From Phormidesmis priestleyi BC1401 (GTDB lineage: Bacteria > Cyanobacteriota > Cyanobacteriia > Leptolyngbyales > Leptolyngbyaceae): 64,000 nucleotides of DNA. Under the pieces are notes generated by a model that saw nothing but the letters and a program-made list of their open reading frames with translations, did no database searches and was not told where the DNA came from. Of the stretch, positions 28,559 through 37,075 are shown piece after piece. Every line of letters starts with the position of its first letter. The stretch's first letter is position 1. The translations under genes and the position numbers were made by a program. The stretch spans positions 1 through 64,000 of the forward strand of contig NZ_LXYR01000025.1 of NCBI RefSeq assembly GCF_001650195.1, given 5' to 3'.

Positions 28559-29095
28559 TCAGCTTTCTCGAATGGAGGGAGCCGCTGCCAAGGTTTCTGC
28601 CCCTGATTTCACCTGCTCAATGTCGTAGTGTGACCACGAACGAATCGAGCCATGATGAGCAACGAGCAACCCCCACAACCCTTTGGCGGTCAGAATCGGC
28701 ACGACTAGATTAGCGCGCACTTGCAGATTGCGAAGAAACTCACGGTGACAGGGCGCGATCACTTCGGTCTCAATGTCTGCGATCGCTCGAACTCGTCCTT
28801 CTAAATACATTCTGGCGTAGTCACCGTTAAAGCATTCATCCGGTCCAGTCGAGCCGTAGATAGAAAATCTGTCAGAACTCAAAGACTCAAAGGTGACTTG
28901 CCCTTTCCATTGGCGATAGAAATAATATAAAACCACTCGATCGACTTCAAGGGCATCACGAACTTGGTCAGCGGTCTGTTGGACTAAGTTATCTCGCTCG
29001 ATATTGCCAGCGAGTCGATCGAGCACTCGTTGAAGATTGGGAGGATGAGTCAGTTGAGGAAGACGATCGGGATCTGAATCAGAATAAACTTGCAC
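28559..29095 (-). CDS. GAF-domain protein
   Basis: A single GAF domain covers most of the 178 residues, with DNLVQQTADQVRDALEVDRVVLYYF at the start, and VIAPCHREFLRNLQVRANLVVPILTAKG and LWGLLVAHH at the end. The sequence is of the phytochrome-like class, but the conserved chromophore cysteine position is not obvious to me. There is no output domain, so it is likely a small sensor or regulator. Confidence 0.8.
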   Translation of the reverse strand: MQVYSDSDPDRLPQLTHPPNLQRVLDRLAGNIERDNLVQQTADQVRDALEVDRVVLYYFYRQWKGQVTFESLSSDRFSIYGSTGPDECFNGDYARMYLEGRVRAIADIETEVIAPCHREFLRNLQVRANLVVPILTAKGLWGLLVAHHGSIRSWSHYDIEQVKSGAETLAAAPSIRES

Positions 29096-29269
29096 GGCTC
29101 TGAGCTTGAGATTTGGACAGCAGACAGCGAGTTTTATAGAACTTATTAAACGTTACTTAAATTCATACCAGTGAAAGCAAGCGCCTTCGATTTTTGACAG
29201 CAAAATTTAAGCTTGATGGACACTAGAGCAACCGGAATCATTAAACTTCTTGCAGTCTGAAGATGTCCT

Positions 29270-29360
29270 CATTCCCCAGCCTAAGCTTGAGAGAAGGGGA
29301 GCCAGATTTCAAAGTCCCTCTTCCAAATGTGGGAGAGGGATTTAGGGTGAGGGCAGAGAC
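29270..29360. repeat. Partial CTCACCC-type interspersed repeat
   Basis: CCCTCTTCC...GGGAGAGGGATTTAGGGTGAGGG resembles the inverted repeat at 43587-43669 (GGGAGAGGGCTAGGGTGAGGG). It is the only content I see in the 278-bp gap between two minus-strand genes. Confidence 0.55.
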
Positions 29361-29373
29361 TTTTGCAAGAGGT

Positions 29374-30162
29374 CTATCGCACTAATGCTCTAGGTTTAAA
29401 CTTCACGAAGAGAATCAGCAATCCCAATCCGATCGCGAGTCCGAGCGCTGTCATCACAAGGGCAGACTGACCTATCTGACGAATAGCGATCGCCACCAAT
29501 GCCCAAATAATCACCGACGGGAACGCAACATCGCGATATCGAAGCGTGATGACTGCGGCGATCGCGGCGCTGACTGCTGACAAGATCACGGTCCAGATCG
29601 CTGGAGAAATTCCGCCACCCGTCCAGCCAGAATCATAGAAAGCGGACGCAATATTCACCACAGATGCGACGGTAATCCACCCAAAATAAACGCTGATGGG
29701 AATTTGAATCAGCCATTTCTCAGTGCGAGAAATACGATCGTCCACCTTTCTAAGCTGCAAAAATGCTGCGACTAGCGACAACAAAATGCCAATCATTATC
29801 ACAACTGAGAGCCAAAATAGCCGTCCTTGAAAGGCAAACACCCAGAGGATTTGCAGGAGAGACGCGGCGATGATGGGCGATCGCACTTTTTGCAGCCGAA
29901 CGTTCTCTCGCTGAGCCGGGGCGACTTGATAGATGCCAAAGGCGATCAGCCCTAAATAAATCACGCCCCAAATCGCAAACGCATAGTTGGCAGGAGTCAC
30001 CAAAACCCCACCAAAAAGCGTATTTGAAATTGCGCCGATGCTCAGCCCATTGAGCGGGAAGAAATTAGAGAGGGCATTCACCGCGATCGCGCCCAAAATC
30101 GCCGCGATTGTCGCAATTTGGTGACTAGAGACTGATTGAGGAGAGCGATCGGAGCGCTGCAT
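29374..30162 (-). CDS. TspO/MBR-type tryptophan-rich sensory protein
   Basis: A 262-aa membrane protein with about seven hydrophobic segments. PANYAFAIWGVIYLGLIAFGIYQ and later WLIQIPISVYFGWITVASVVNIA match the extended TspO-type proteins of cyanobacteria. The family binds tetrapyrroles and other ligands, but the extended type has not been characterised in detail. Downstream is an interspersed repeat; upstream is the replication gene block in the same orientation. Confidence 0.7.
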   Translation of the reverse strand: MQRSDRSPQSVSSHQIATIAAILGAIAVNALSNFFPLNGLSIGAISNTLFGGVLVTPANYAFAIWGVIYLGLIAFGIYQVAPAQRENVRLQKVRSPIIAASLLQILWVFAFQGRLFWLSVVIMIGILLSLVAAFLQLRKVDDRISRTEKWLIQIPISVYFGWITVASVVNIASAFYDSGWTGGGISPAIWTVILSAVSAAIAAVITLRYRDVAFPSVIIWALVAIAIRQIGQSALVMTALGLAIGLGLLILFVKFKPRALVR

Positions 30163-30245
30163 AGATGCCTATCCTTGAGTGACTCTCTTCAGGGTAACGG
30201 GAATATCAGCGCTCTATCTCTGTCTGACTTCAGGTTTTTGGATTT

Positions 30246-33200
30246 CTAAGCAGACATCTGCATCCAATCATCCATATCCTCGAATGAGCCGCATCCGGTC
30301 ACGTCCATTAAGGTTTGCAAAGTGGCTAAGTCACGCTTTTCCCACTCGTCAAAGATGGCTTTTCGATCGTCGGTTGGCGGATGATAGCGATAAACCCGAA
30401 CTCCGCCGCGTCGCCCGTCAGGAGCCTGATCGCGTCCGGTGCAGGTGAGCTTGATGCCAATTTTGCCGAGCAGCGCCTGCACGATCGCCATCGGTGCCAG
30501 TTTTTCGGTAATGGTGACGTTGAATAGAGTTTTGATGTCGTCTTTATATTGCATTGCAAATGAGACAATGTGCTGCACTTCGGGATCGGTAGCGCGGATC
30601 TTTTCGTCAAGTTTAAACACGTCGAGAAGTTTGAGCGATCGCAGCGCTTCGACTTGGGCGGTTAGCAACCGTAAATCTTGAACGGCGACTTTGCCATTTC
30701 CTCGATCCAAGTGTCCTTGAAGCTCTTGCATGTCATGCAGTTGCACAAAGTTGGGATCGTGAGTCAAATAATAATGTAGACGCAGTTGAGAATACCAACC
30801 TTCGTCATCTTTGAGTTTGACTTCTGGCGTAATTTCAACTGAGTATCGGCGTTGCAGTTCGTGTTTGCGTTTACTGTTGCGTTTGCGTGTCGTTTGTGAT
30901 GATTGACCGTTGAGTTGGTCGTATTCTGAGAGACTCAATTCAGCAGAAGTTGAAATCGCGATCGCTTCTGCTTTTTGATTTTGAGTTCTAATTTTTGTAA
31001 TCGCCTGCACGACTTGCTCAGTGGTTTGTGAGGTGTGTCGCCAGTCTAGAAATTCAAATCCAGGAACTTGTAGCGAGCCATTTTTGAGTAGATACAGCAT
31101 TTCTTCAGTGACCGCAGTTTGGGTAAAAATCTTGGTCGCATCGTCAGTAACCGTCGTCACTTGATGACCTTCCATCAATAAGCCGTTGCGAAGTTCTTTG
31201 CGATAGCTCCAGAGTGAGGCGTTGACTCGTGCCGCCATTTTTGCCCAAGTGCGAAGCGCGATCGGGTCGCTCTGTTCGTCCAAATCAAAGTCCACTTCTT
31301 TTAAGAGAGAAATGTTGTATTTGACGGCTTTGGTCATCGATTGCGCCACGTCTCGATAGTTGCAGCTTCCGTTGCCAATCTTGACCGGGCTGAAGTGCGC
31401 GCCCCACACAAACCGGGGCACTGATTCGCGCACTCGTGCCAACGCCTGACGCGATTCTGAGTCGGGCGTGACTCCCTGAAAGATGCCAAACACGGCTTTA
31501 AAGTGTCCGCGAACGTCGATCGAGACTCCGGTTCCAATGGTCGGAGTTGACAGCACAATATCGTAGTCGGGAATAATTTGATTCAGCCGATCGACGACTC
31601 GAAACGCCGGATGTTCGGGATCGGCAACACTTTCACTATCGATTCTCAAAATGCGCTTATCTGGAAAGCGTGACTTTAAATAAGTCTCTAAGTTTTTAGA
31701 ACTCCATTTGCCTTTAACTTTTTGAGAATCGACACAAACAAACACGGCTCCGGTTTTAATCACGTCTTCCATTCGAGCGACGAGCGGAGCGGGATTTTTG
31801 GTGTCATAGAGTGACACATCCCAACCCAGTTCGGGCTTCCATTGGTTGGTGACGAGCCAGGGCGCGATCGGGAATTCTGCCAGTCCTTTTAGATAGTCCA
31901 AACTGACATCCGACAAATCAGCATCTTGGGCGATTAATAATCCTTGTGTCGAGAGAACGATTTGCACCAATTCTCTCAATGTCTCTAGAATTCTGACTCG
32001 CTGGTGATAGCACGTCGAACTGTTGAGCGCGTGCCAAAGCACCTGTTCGACCTCATCGAGAATGACGATCGCGCCCTCCCAATCTTCGGGGTTAAATCGC
32101 GCTTTTGATCCGGGATGCAGCGAGTCAATACACAAGCCATAGCCATACATCCCTTGAGTTTCAGACTCTTGAACATCTTCGATCCAGTCCAGGTTTAAGC
32201 TGTTACAGATTGCTTTACCCAACTGAATCCGATGCGTAATCACTAAGACTCTTCGCCCGTCCGATCGAGCGGATTTGATCAAATTTTGCAGCGCCGTTGT
32301 CTTACCCGTCCCTTTCGGACTTTTGACTCCGACTAAACCAGACGTTGGATAAGGCAAATCTCCCAAATAGGGCTGATTGAGCGCGATCGTTGGCGCATAA
32401 GTCAAAGACCACAGCCGAGAAGCTTGCCAAAATTCCAGCGTGATCGCAGACTCGTGGATTTCTTCAAACGCCTCTTGTCCGCAAGCGATGACGAAATCGT
32501 CCACTCCTTTTTGAGGTCCCGGCAGCGCGATAATTTTGACTTCACAGCCTGCACGGGTCAGCAGTTGACCGAGCCGAGACGTTGCCAGCAAAATGTTTTG
32601 AATCGTCTTTGGTTTCGTCTCATAGTCAAAGCAGATATGCACCGATCGCCCTTCTGTCGCAAAGTGTGCCAACTCTGCAATCAGTTGCCGAGTATCTCTG
32701 CGATAGCCGCTAAAAATTCCGGGTAGCGCGATCGCCGCATATCCCAAACTCAGCAAACATCCCGCTTTTTTCTCACCCTCAGTCAAAACCAGCGGCAGAT
32801 TATTCTCCCAAACCCACTGCCAGAAAGATTTTTTATCCTCAAGTTCTGTAGGGATTGCGACCTGGTAGCGACCGGCAACGCGCCGCCAAATCGACTCAGG
32901 CACATCCAACAGCACGAGCCGGCTAGACCCCTTGCCCAAACTGGGACTGAGATACTTAGCAGGCTTGCGCTTCGCCCGATCGAACACAGGTGTATCAGCA
33001 TCTGGCTTAAACCGCCCCCATTCCATGCGCTGCCAGTCGCTAAACGGGTCAATGCCGCTCACCCACCAGCCCCGCACATTTGCCCGCGCCTCTTGCCCAA
33101 AGCGCGTCACGCTCCAGTGCAGATGCTCGGCGATTGGGTAAGAAACCTCGTGGCTAAAGGGATCGACCGCCGTGTCATGCAACGTCTGCACATTCAAGCG

Positions 33201-33380
33201 AATGAGGTCTTGATCGACTCCACTTTCAAGCCATTCTTGTTCATGCTCAACGGCAAGCTCAGAGGTCGTTGGAGCCGAATTCGAAGGTTGCCAAAATGAA
33301 GACGACTCTAGCATTGAGTCGCCACAACTGATACAATTTGTCAGCATAAGAATCGATTCCCAGCAAAATGTTGGGATCAC
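30246..33380 (-). CDS. Plasmid-type replication protein of the CyRepA1/DUF3854 family (primase-helicase-like)
   Basis: This 1044-aa protein has a TOPRIM-like DUF3854 domain (LVLTEGEKKAGCLLSLGYAAI near residue 197; ICFDYE near 249), then a P-loop domain with Walker A KSPKGTGKTT at 353-362, VLVITHRIQLGKAI, and Walker B VILDEVEQV near 439-447, followed by FQGVTPDSESRQALARVRES. Such proteins replicate cyanobacterial plasmids (CyRepA1 type). Alternative starts are the ATGs at 33347 and 33314. It diverges from an iteron-bearing spacer. Here it lies among chromosomal housekeeping genes, which is unusual. Confidence 0.78.
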   Translation of the reverse strand: MIPTFCWESILMLTNCISCGDSMLESSSFWQPSNSAPTTSELAVEHEQEWLESGVDQDLIRLNVQTLHDTAVDPFSHEVSYPIAEHLHWSVTRFGQEARANVRGWWVSGIDPFSDWQRMEWGRFKPDADTPVFDRAKRKPAKYLSPSLGKGSSRLVLLDVPESIWRRVAGRYQVAIPTELEDKKSFWQWVWENNLPLVLTEGEKKAGCLLSLGYAAIALPGIFSGYRRDTRQLIAELAHFATEGRSVHICFDYETKPKTIQNILLATSRLGQLLTRAGCEVKIIALPGPQKGVDDFVIACGQEAFEEIHESAITLEFWQASRLWSLTYAPTIALNQPYLGDLPYPTSGLVGVKSPKGTGKTTALQNLIKSARSDGRRVLVITHRIQLGKAICNSLNLDWIEDVQESETQGMYGYGLCIDSLHPGSKARFNPEDWEGAIVILDEVEQVLWHALNSSTCYHQRVRILETLRELVQIVLSTQGLLIAQDADLSDVSLDYLKGLAEFPIAPWLVTNQWKPELGWDVSLYDTKNPAPLVARMEDVIKTGAVFVCVDSQKVKGKWSSKNLETYLKSRFPDKRILRIDSESVADPEHPAFRVVDRLNQIIPDYDIVLSTPTIGTGVSIDVRGHFKAVFGIFQGVTPDSESRQALARVRESVPRFVWGAHFSPVKIGNGSCNYRDVAQSMTKAVKYNISLLKEVDFDLDEQSDPIALRTWAKMAARVNASLWSYRKELRNGLLMEGHQVTTVTDDATKIFTQTAVTEEMLYLLKNGSLQVPGFEFLDWRHTSQTTEQVVQAITKIRTQNQKAEAIAISTSAELSLSEYDQLNGQSSQTTRKRNSKRKHELQRRYSVEITPEVKLKDDEGWYSQLRLHYYLTHDPNFVQLHDMQELQGHLDRGNGKVAVQDLRLLTAQVEALRSLKLLDVFKLDEKIRATDPEVQHIVSFAMQYKDDIKTLFNVTITEKLAPMAIVQALLGKIGIKLTCTGRDQAPDGRRGGVRVYRYHPPTDDRKAIFDEWEKRDLATLQTLMDVTGCGSFEDMDDWMQMSA

Positions 33381-33410
33381 AAGGTTGCATTCAGACCCCT
33401 TTAGCAGACT

Positions 33411-33559
33411 GTGGTAGGGACGCTAGAGGGATTTTGCTTGTCTAGATAGCATCCGGTGGTAGGTCGGAGTCAGTCTGAGTGGTAGGTCAGGCTACATCTA
33501 GCAAAGCAGGGTTTGTCGTCACACCACAGATAGTAGTTTGATCAACCGCCGTGGTGTGA
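33411..33559. repeat. Second repeat set and 9-bp palindrome upstream of the CyRepA1-type gene
   Basis: GTGGTAGGTC occurs at 33456-33465 and 33479-33488, with a third, diverged copy (GTGGTAGGG) at 33411. TCACACCAC (33519-33527) and GTGGTGTGA (33551-33559) form an inverted repeat. They are candidates for control elements of the replication gene starting at 33380. Confidence 0.55.
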
Positions 33560-33611
33560 ATGAGACATTAACACTGAAGATTTGACAACTCAAGAGGCAT
33601 TCACAACCCAT

Positions 33612-33916
33612 ACGCGCAAGTTACAGGCAAATTCTACGCGCAAGTTACAGGTAAAAGCCGGACGCGGGAGTAACGGAATCAAGGGTTGTTCTGACGCAGG
33701 AGTTACAGGCGAGAGGTGGACGCTAGAGTTACAGGACAAAGGATGGAACGCTTGATGAAACAGATTTCTGTTTGCTTAGAGTGATGTCTGAGTGATGGAC
33801 TAAACGCGACGCTAAAGTTACAGGATTGAGGACCTCCTCTACGCTAAAGTTACAGGTAACAGGTAGACGCTAGAGTGACGGGTTAGCGAACGAAAAACAT
33901 ACGCGGGCGTTATAGA
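33612..33916 (+). repeat. Nine iterons (16 bp) of a plasmid-type replication origin
   Basis: Directly repeated units with consensus ACGCNNNAGTTACAGG lie at 33612, 33636, 33662 (variant), 33694, 33720, 33809, 33841, 33867 (variant) and 33901 (variant). Distances are mostly 24-34 bp, with one gap of 89 bp between the fifth and sixth. Direct repeats between two divergently oriented replication-type genes are the standard layout of iteron origins. No DnaA-box cluster was identified. Confidence 0.85.
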
Positions 33917-34040
33917 ATCAGAGCGAAAGTACTACCTAGATGCAGGGTGTCACCCAAACTCTCAGATCTCACACCGCTATAGGTAGCGTCTAATTGCTGG
34001 ACAAAATGGAAACCTTAATGCAGGATATGAACGGTTAGCC

Positions 34041-34084
34041 GTTTGTGGTTGCTGGCAAGACCCTATCAGTGGGTAACCACAAAC
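34041..34084. promoter_or_regulatory. Perfect 10-bp inverted repeat before the second replication gene
   Basis: GTTTGTGGTT (34041-34050) and AACCACAAAC (34075-34084) flank a 24-bp spacer just upstream of the likely start codon at 34114. It is a candidate operator for self-repression or a 5' UTR hairpin; nothing shows which. Confidence 0.55.
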
Positions 34085-34113
34085 CTGAGTCACCGTCCTT
34101 TTATTCACGATCG

Positions 34114-35196
34114 ATGAAAAAATTAGAGGCAACGTTCCCTGTAGACGGGCAACTCTTGATGGTGTTGCCCAGGGCTGCCGCATCTCTCAAAAACCCAGAT
34201 TTGCAACTGCCGATCTTGCGGTCTGACGCAGACGGTTATTATCTTGAAGTGCGCGTCGAAGCAGACCCGCGAGAAAACAGTGAACTCACCCTAATTCGAC
34301 GGGTGCCGCTCGAAAATCTCTCTGCCGAAGAGTGGGAAGATCTCAAAGTCGAATATGCCAAACTTGACTGGAGCGTTTGTGCCAACAAGGGCATTAGCAA
34401 AGGGTTAGAAAAGATCCAGGATCGCAAAACTCAGCGATTATTTGTGGCGTTGATGACGTTTCTCAACCCTCGCCAAGTCTCGATCGTTCTCTATCTCTAC
34501 AAACTCGCCTCTCAGCAAAACAATGGCGCGATCGTCACATTCCGATCGAATGATTTGCTAGAAATTTTGGGCTACACTCGCACGAGAGATGGCGGCTTTG
34601 CCTCGAAGCTGCGATCGCAGCTCAACTGCGATTTGGTCTCCCTTCATCGCACCGAATTAGTGCTTGCTCAATCGTTTAGAAAGGGCACTCAAAATATGGG
34701 TGCCAAAGTCATGATCAAAAGCGTGCTGCGAATCAAAGACTACGAGATTGACAACGTGCCTCGCGATTTTGATCTCAGCAAAGCCGCTGACTACACCTAT
34801 GAATTAGCCGACGCTTACACGATTTCTTTAGAATTTTTTGACGGTCCATCCCGCACGGGAGATTCTGTCTTATTCGCAAACAATATTGACATCACTCAAA
34901 AGTTGGGCAGCAATGCCAAAAGTGATTATAAAACTAAGCTCTTGATCTACTTAGCCAGCCGCATGAAATGGGACATTCTTCAAGAGGGTCAATATGTTGT
35001 TATTTCCAAACAATATCTCTTTAAGAACTTAGATTTATTAGGCAGCAATTCTTCTCGAAATAATCAAATTTTTTGGCGCACTGTCGAAGAATTAAAGCAG
35101 GAAGGCTACATTTTAGGCGCACAAGAATTGCCTGGTAAAAACAAGATTGTGAGCGTACAGTTTCAAATTAATCCAGCAAAGTTGAAATGCAGTTAA
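34114..35196 (+). CDS. Replication-initiator-like protein
   Basis: From ATG 34114 the 360-aa protein reads MKKLEATFPVDGQLLMVLPRAA and has a predicted helix-turn-helix pattern, TFRSNDLLEILGYTRTRDGGFASKL, followed by a C-terminal half with ISKQYLFKNLDLLGSNSSRNNQIFW, another helical segment. This is reminiscent of winged-helix plasmid initiators but is not assigned to a named family. Its position beside the iterons and opposite the CyRepA1-type gene is the main argument for a replication role. The frame is open from 34045. Confidence 0.6.
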   Translation: MKKLEATFPVDGQLLMVLPRAAASLKNPDLQLPILRSDADGYYLEVRVEADPRENSELTLIRRVPLENLSAEEWEDLKVEYAKLDWSVCANKGISKGLEKIQDRKTQRLFVALMTFLNPRQVSIVLYLYKLASQQNNGAIVTFRSNDLLEILGYTRTRDGGFASKLRSQLNCDLVSLHRTELVLAQSFRKGTQNMGAKVMIKSVLRIKDYEIDNVPRDFDLSKAADYTYELADAYTISLEFFDGPSRTGDSVLFANNIDITQKLGSNAKSDYKTKLLIYLASRMKWDILQEGQYVVISKQYLFKNLDLLGSNSSRNNQIFWRTVEELKQEGYILGAQELPGKNKIVSVQFQINPAKLKCS

Positions 35197-35266
35197 ATTA
35201 AATAGTACTGACTTTGCAGGAAGTCAGAGATTTGAAGCACTCAAAAACAAGATTTAATCAACCAAA

Positions 35267-36250
35267 GTGGCAGAAGTTTCTAGGCAGCTAATATTTTTGC
35301 TGATCGCGATCGCTTATCAACTGATATCCAGAATCCTTGAAGATAAAACCATAAATCCTCCCGGAACAGTCATTAAACTAGATGGGCGTAGATTTCACTG
35401 CTGGTGGAAAGGGAAGGGCGATATAACCATTGTGCTCGATCACAGTTTAGGTGGGCTAGATGGCTATTTCTTAATCGAAGAACTCTCTAAAATATCACGG
35501 GTTTTTATCTACGATCGTCCCGGCTATGGATGGAGTCAGCCCAGCCCAAAGCCTCGAACCAGCCAGCAAATTGTGAATGAATTGGATGCCTTGCTGACAA
35601 TGGCTAACATCGAGCCACCTTACCTTTTAATTGGCGATTCTTTTGGGTCTTATAATATGCGTCTCTATGCCCATCAGTTTCCCCAAAAAGTGGTTGGCAT
35701 AGTGCTGACTGATGGACTCCACGAAGATTTGATGCTCAAAATGCCCGTCTTTCTCAAACTCGTCAAAGCATTCCTGACGCTCTCTTTTGGGCTAGCACAA
35801 ATCGGAGCCTTTCTAGGAATCATTCGCCTCTGTGGAGCGATCGGACTTTTTTATCTTCTTAAGCCCACGTTGCGAAATTTTTCGACCGCCGCCCTCAAGC
35901 CTGTGATGAGATCGTTCTACCGCTCAAATCACTGGGCAGCGATGAGTCGAGAAATGCGTTCACTCAACACTAGCAGTCGCCAGCTTCAGCAAGCGCAAAA
36001 CCTGGGCAATCTCCCGATCGTCAGCATTCAAGCCAAACACTTTCTCAAACCTTCACTGGGACTGTTTTCGTTTCCGATTCCCTTTGCCGATCGCCTGAGA
36101 GACCAGATGCAATCTAAACTGAGCAAGCTCTCCACTGACGTTTCGCAGATCTCCGCCGATCGGAGCAGTCATTTTGTCTGGGTAGACCAACCCGAAGTCA
36201 TTCTCGAAGCGGTGCAACGACTTCTTTTTAAGTTCAACAATCAAGCTTAA
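35267..36250 (+). CDS. Alpha/beta-hydrolase
   Basis: A 327-aa protein with an N-terminal hydrophobic segment and an alpha/beta-hydrolase fold: VLDHSLGGLDGYFLIEELSK, YDRPGYGWSQPS, and nucleophile GDSFGSY (Ser at about residue 126). The late HFVWVDQP provides the histidine. The start is the GTG at 35267, which gives the membrane-anchoring hydrophobic N terminus. The substrate is unknown. It lies immediately after the replication gene block. Confidence 0.8.
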   Translation: MAEVSRQLIFLLIAIAYQLISRILEDKTINPPGTVIKLDGRRFHCWWKGKGDITIVLDHSLGGLDGYFLIEELSKISRVFIYDRPGYGWSQPSPKPRTSQQIVNELDALLTMANIEPPYLLIGDSFGSYNMRLYAHQFPQKVVGIVLTDGLHEDLMLKMPVFLKLVKAFLTLSFGLAQIGAFLGIIRLCGAIGLFYLLKPTLRNFSTAALKPVMRSFYRSNHWAAMSREMRSLNTSSRQLQQAQNLGNLPIVSIQAKHFLKPSLGLFSFPIPFADRLRDQMQSKLSKLSTDVSQISADRSSHFVWVDQPEVILEAVQRLLFKFNNQA

Positions 36251-36358
36251 CTATTCACTCCCTTCCCGTTACCGAGTCGTCATTATCCTTAGAACTCAAA
36301 CCCCTCCCCAGCGTTATGTGTTAGCATCACTGCAAATATTGTCTTAAGTGATTGAGCA

Positions 36359-36856
36359 ATGGGCAAGGTTCTGGTGCTTAATGCCTCCTACGAACCGCTC
36401 AACATAACCAGTTGGCGACGAGCGGTCGTTTTGTTGATCAAGGGTAAAGCAGAGCAGGTCGAACATAACGGTAAATACGTTTATTCAGGGTTTCCGTTGC
36501 CAACGGTGATCCGGCTGCGTCACTATGTCCGCGTTCCCTACAAAGAAATTCCTCTAACTCGGAAGAACCTGCTGCATCGAGACAGTCACTCATGCCAATA
36601 TTGTGGCTATTCTGGAGATGAACTGACGTTAGATCATGTGATTCCTCGATCGCGCGGCGGCGGCGACTCTTGGGAAAATATTGTGACTGCCTGTGTGCGC
36701 TGCAACGTCAAGAAAGGCAGTCGCACCCCCAAAGAGGCGAATATGCCGCTTCAACATCCACCTCGTAAGCCTTACAGCAGTCTCTACTTTGAAGTCACCA
36801 AACACGTCAAAAACGGCGTGAACCAAGAGTGGCGCAAATATGTCATTGGTATCTAA
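36359..36856 (+). CDS. HNH endonuclease
   Basis: The 165-aa protein has a complete HNH nuclease core: SCQYCGYSG, LTLDHVIPRSRGG and NIVTACVRCNVKKG (residues about 78-122), with two CxxC zinc pairs around the DH motif. The N terminus, VLVLNASYEPLNITSWRRAVVLLIKGKAE, is typical of the housekeeping HNH family found in most cyanobacteria. A short hairpin with T-run follows the stop. Confidence 0.92.
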   Translation: MGKVLVLNASYEPLNITSWRRAVVLLIKGKAEQVEHNGKYVYSGFPLPTVIRLRHYVRVPYKEIPLTRKNLLHRDSHSCQYCGYSGDELTLDHVIPRSRGGGDSWENIVTACVRCNVKKGSRTPKEANMPLQHPPRKPYSSLYFEVTKHVKNGVNQEWRKYVIGI

Positions 36857-37075
36857 CCCCTTGCCTTTTTGGTTTGGGGTTTTTGATTAATTTATGAGAT
36901 GCACAGAGTTTGGTCTGCCTTGAGGGAGAAACCTGATCAGACTTCACCGTTTTATGAGTTTTTTTGCGAAGATCAAGGAAGTGATCGCCTCAAGCGGTTA
37001 AAGATTCATTCCAAACTGGCAGAAATGCCAAACCAGGTCAGCGTCCTGGGCTTCTCCGTTGTGTCACACTCAACT

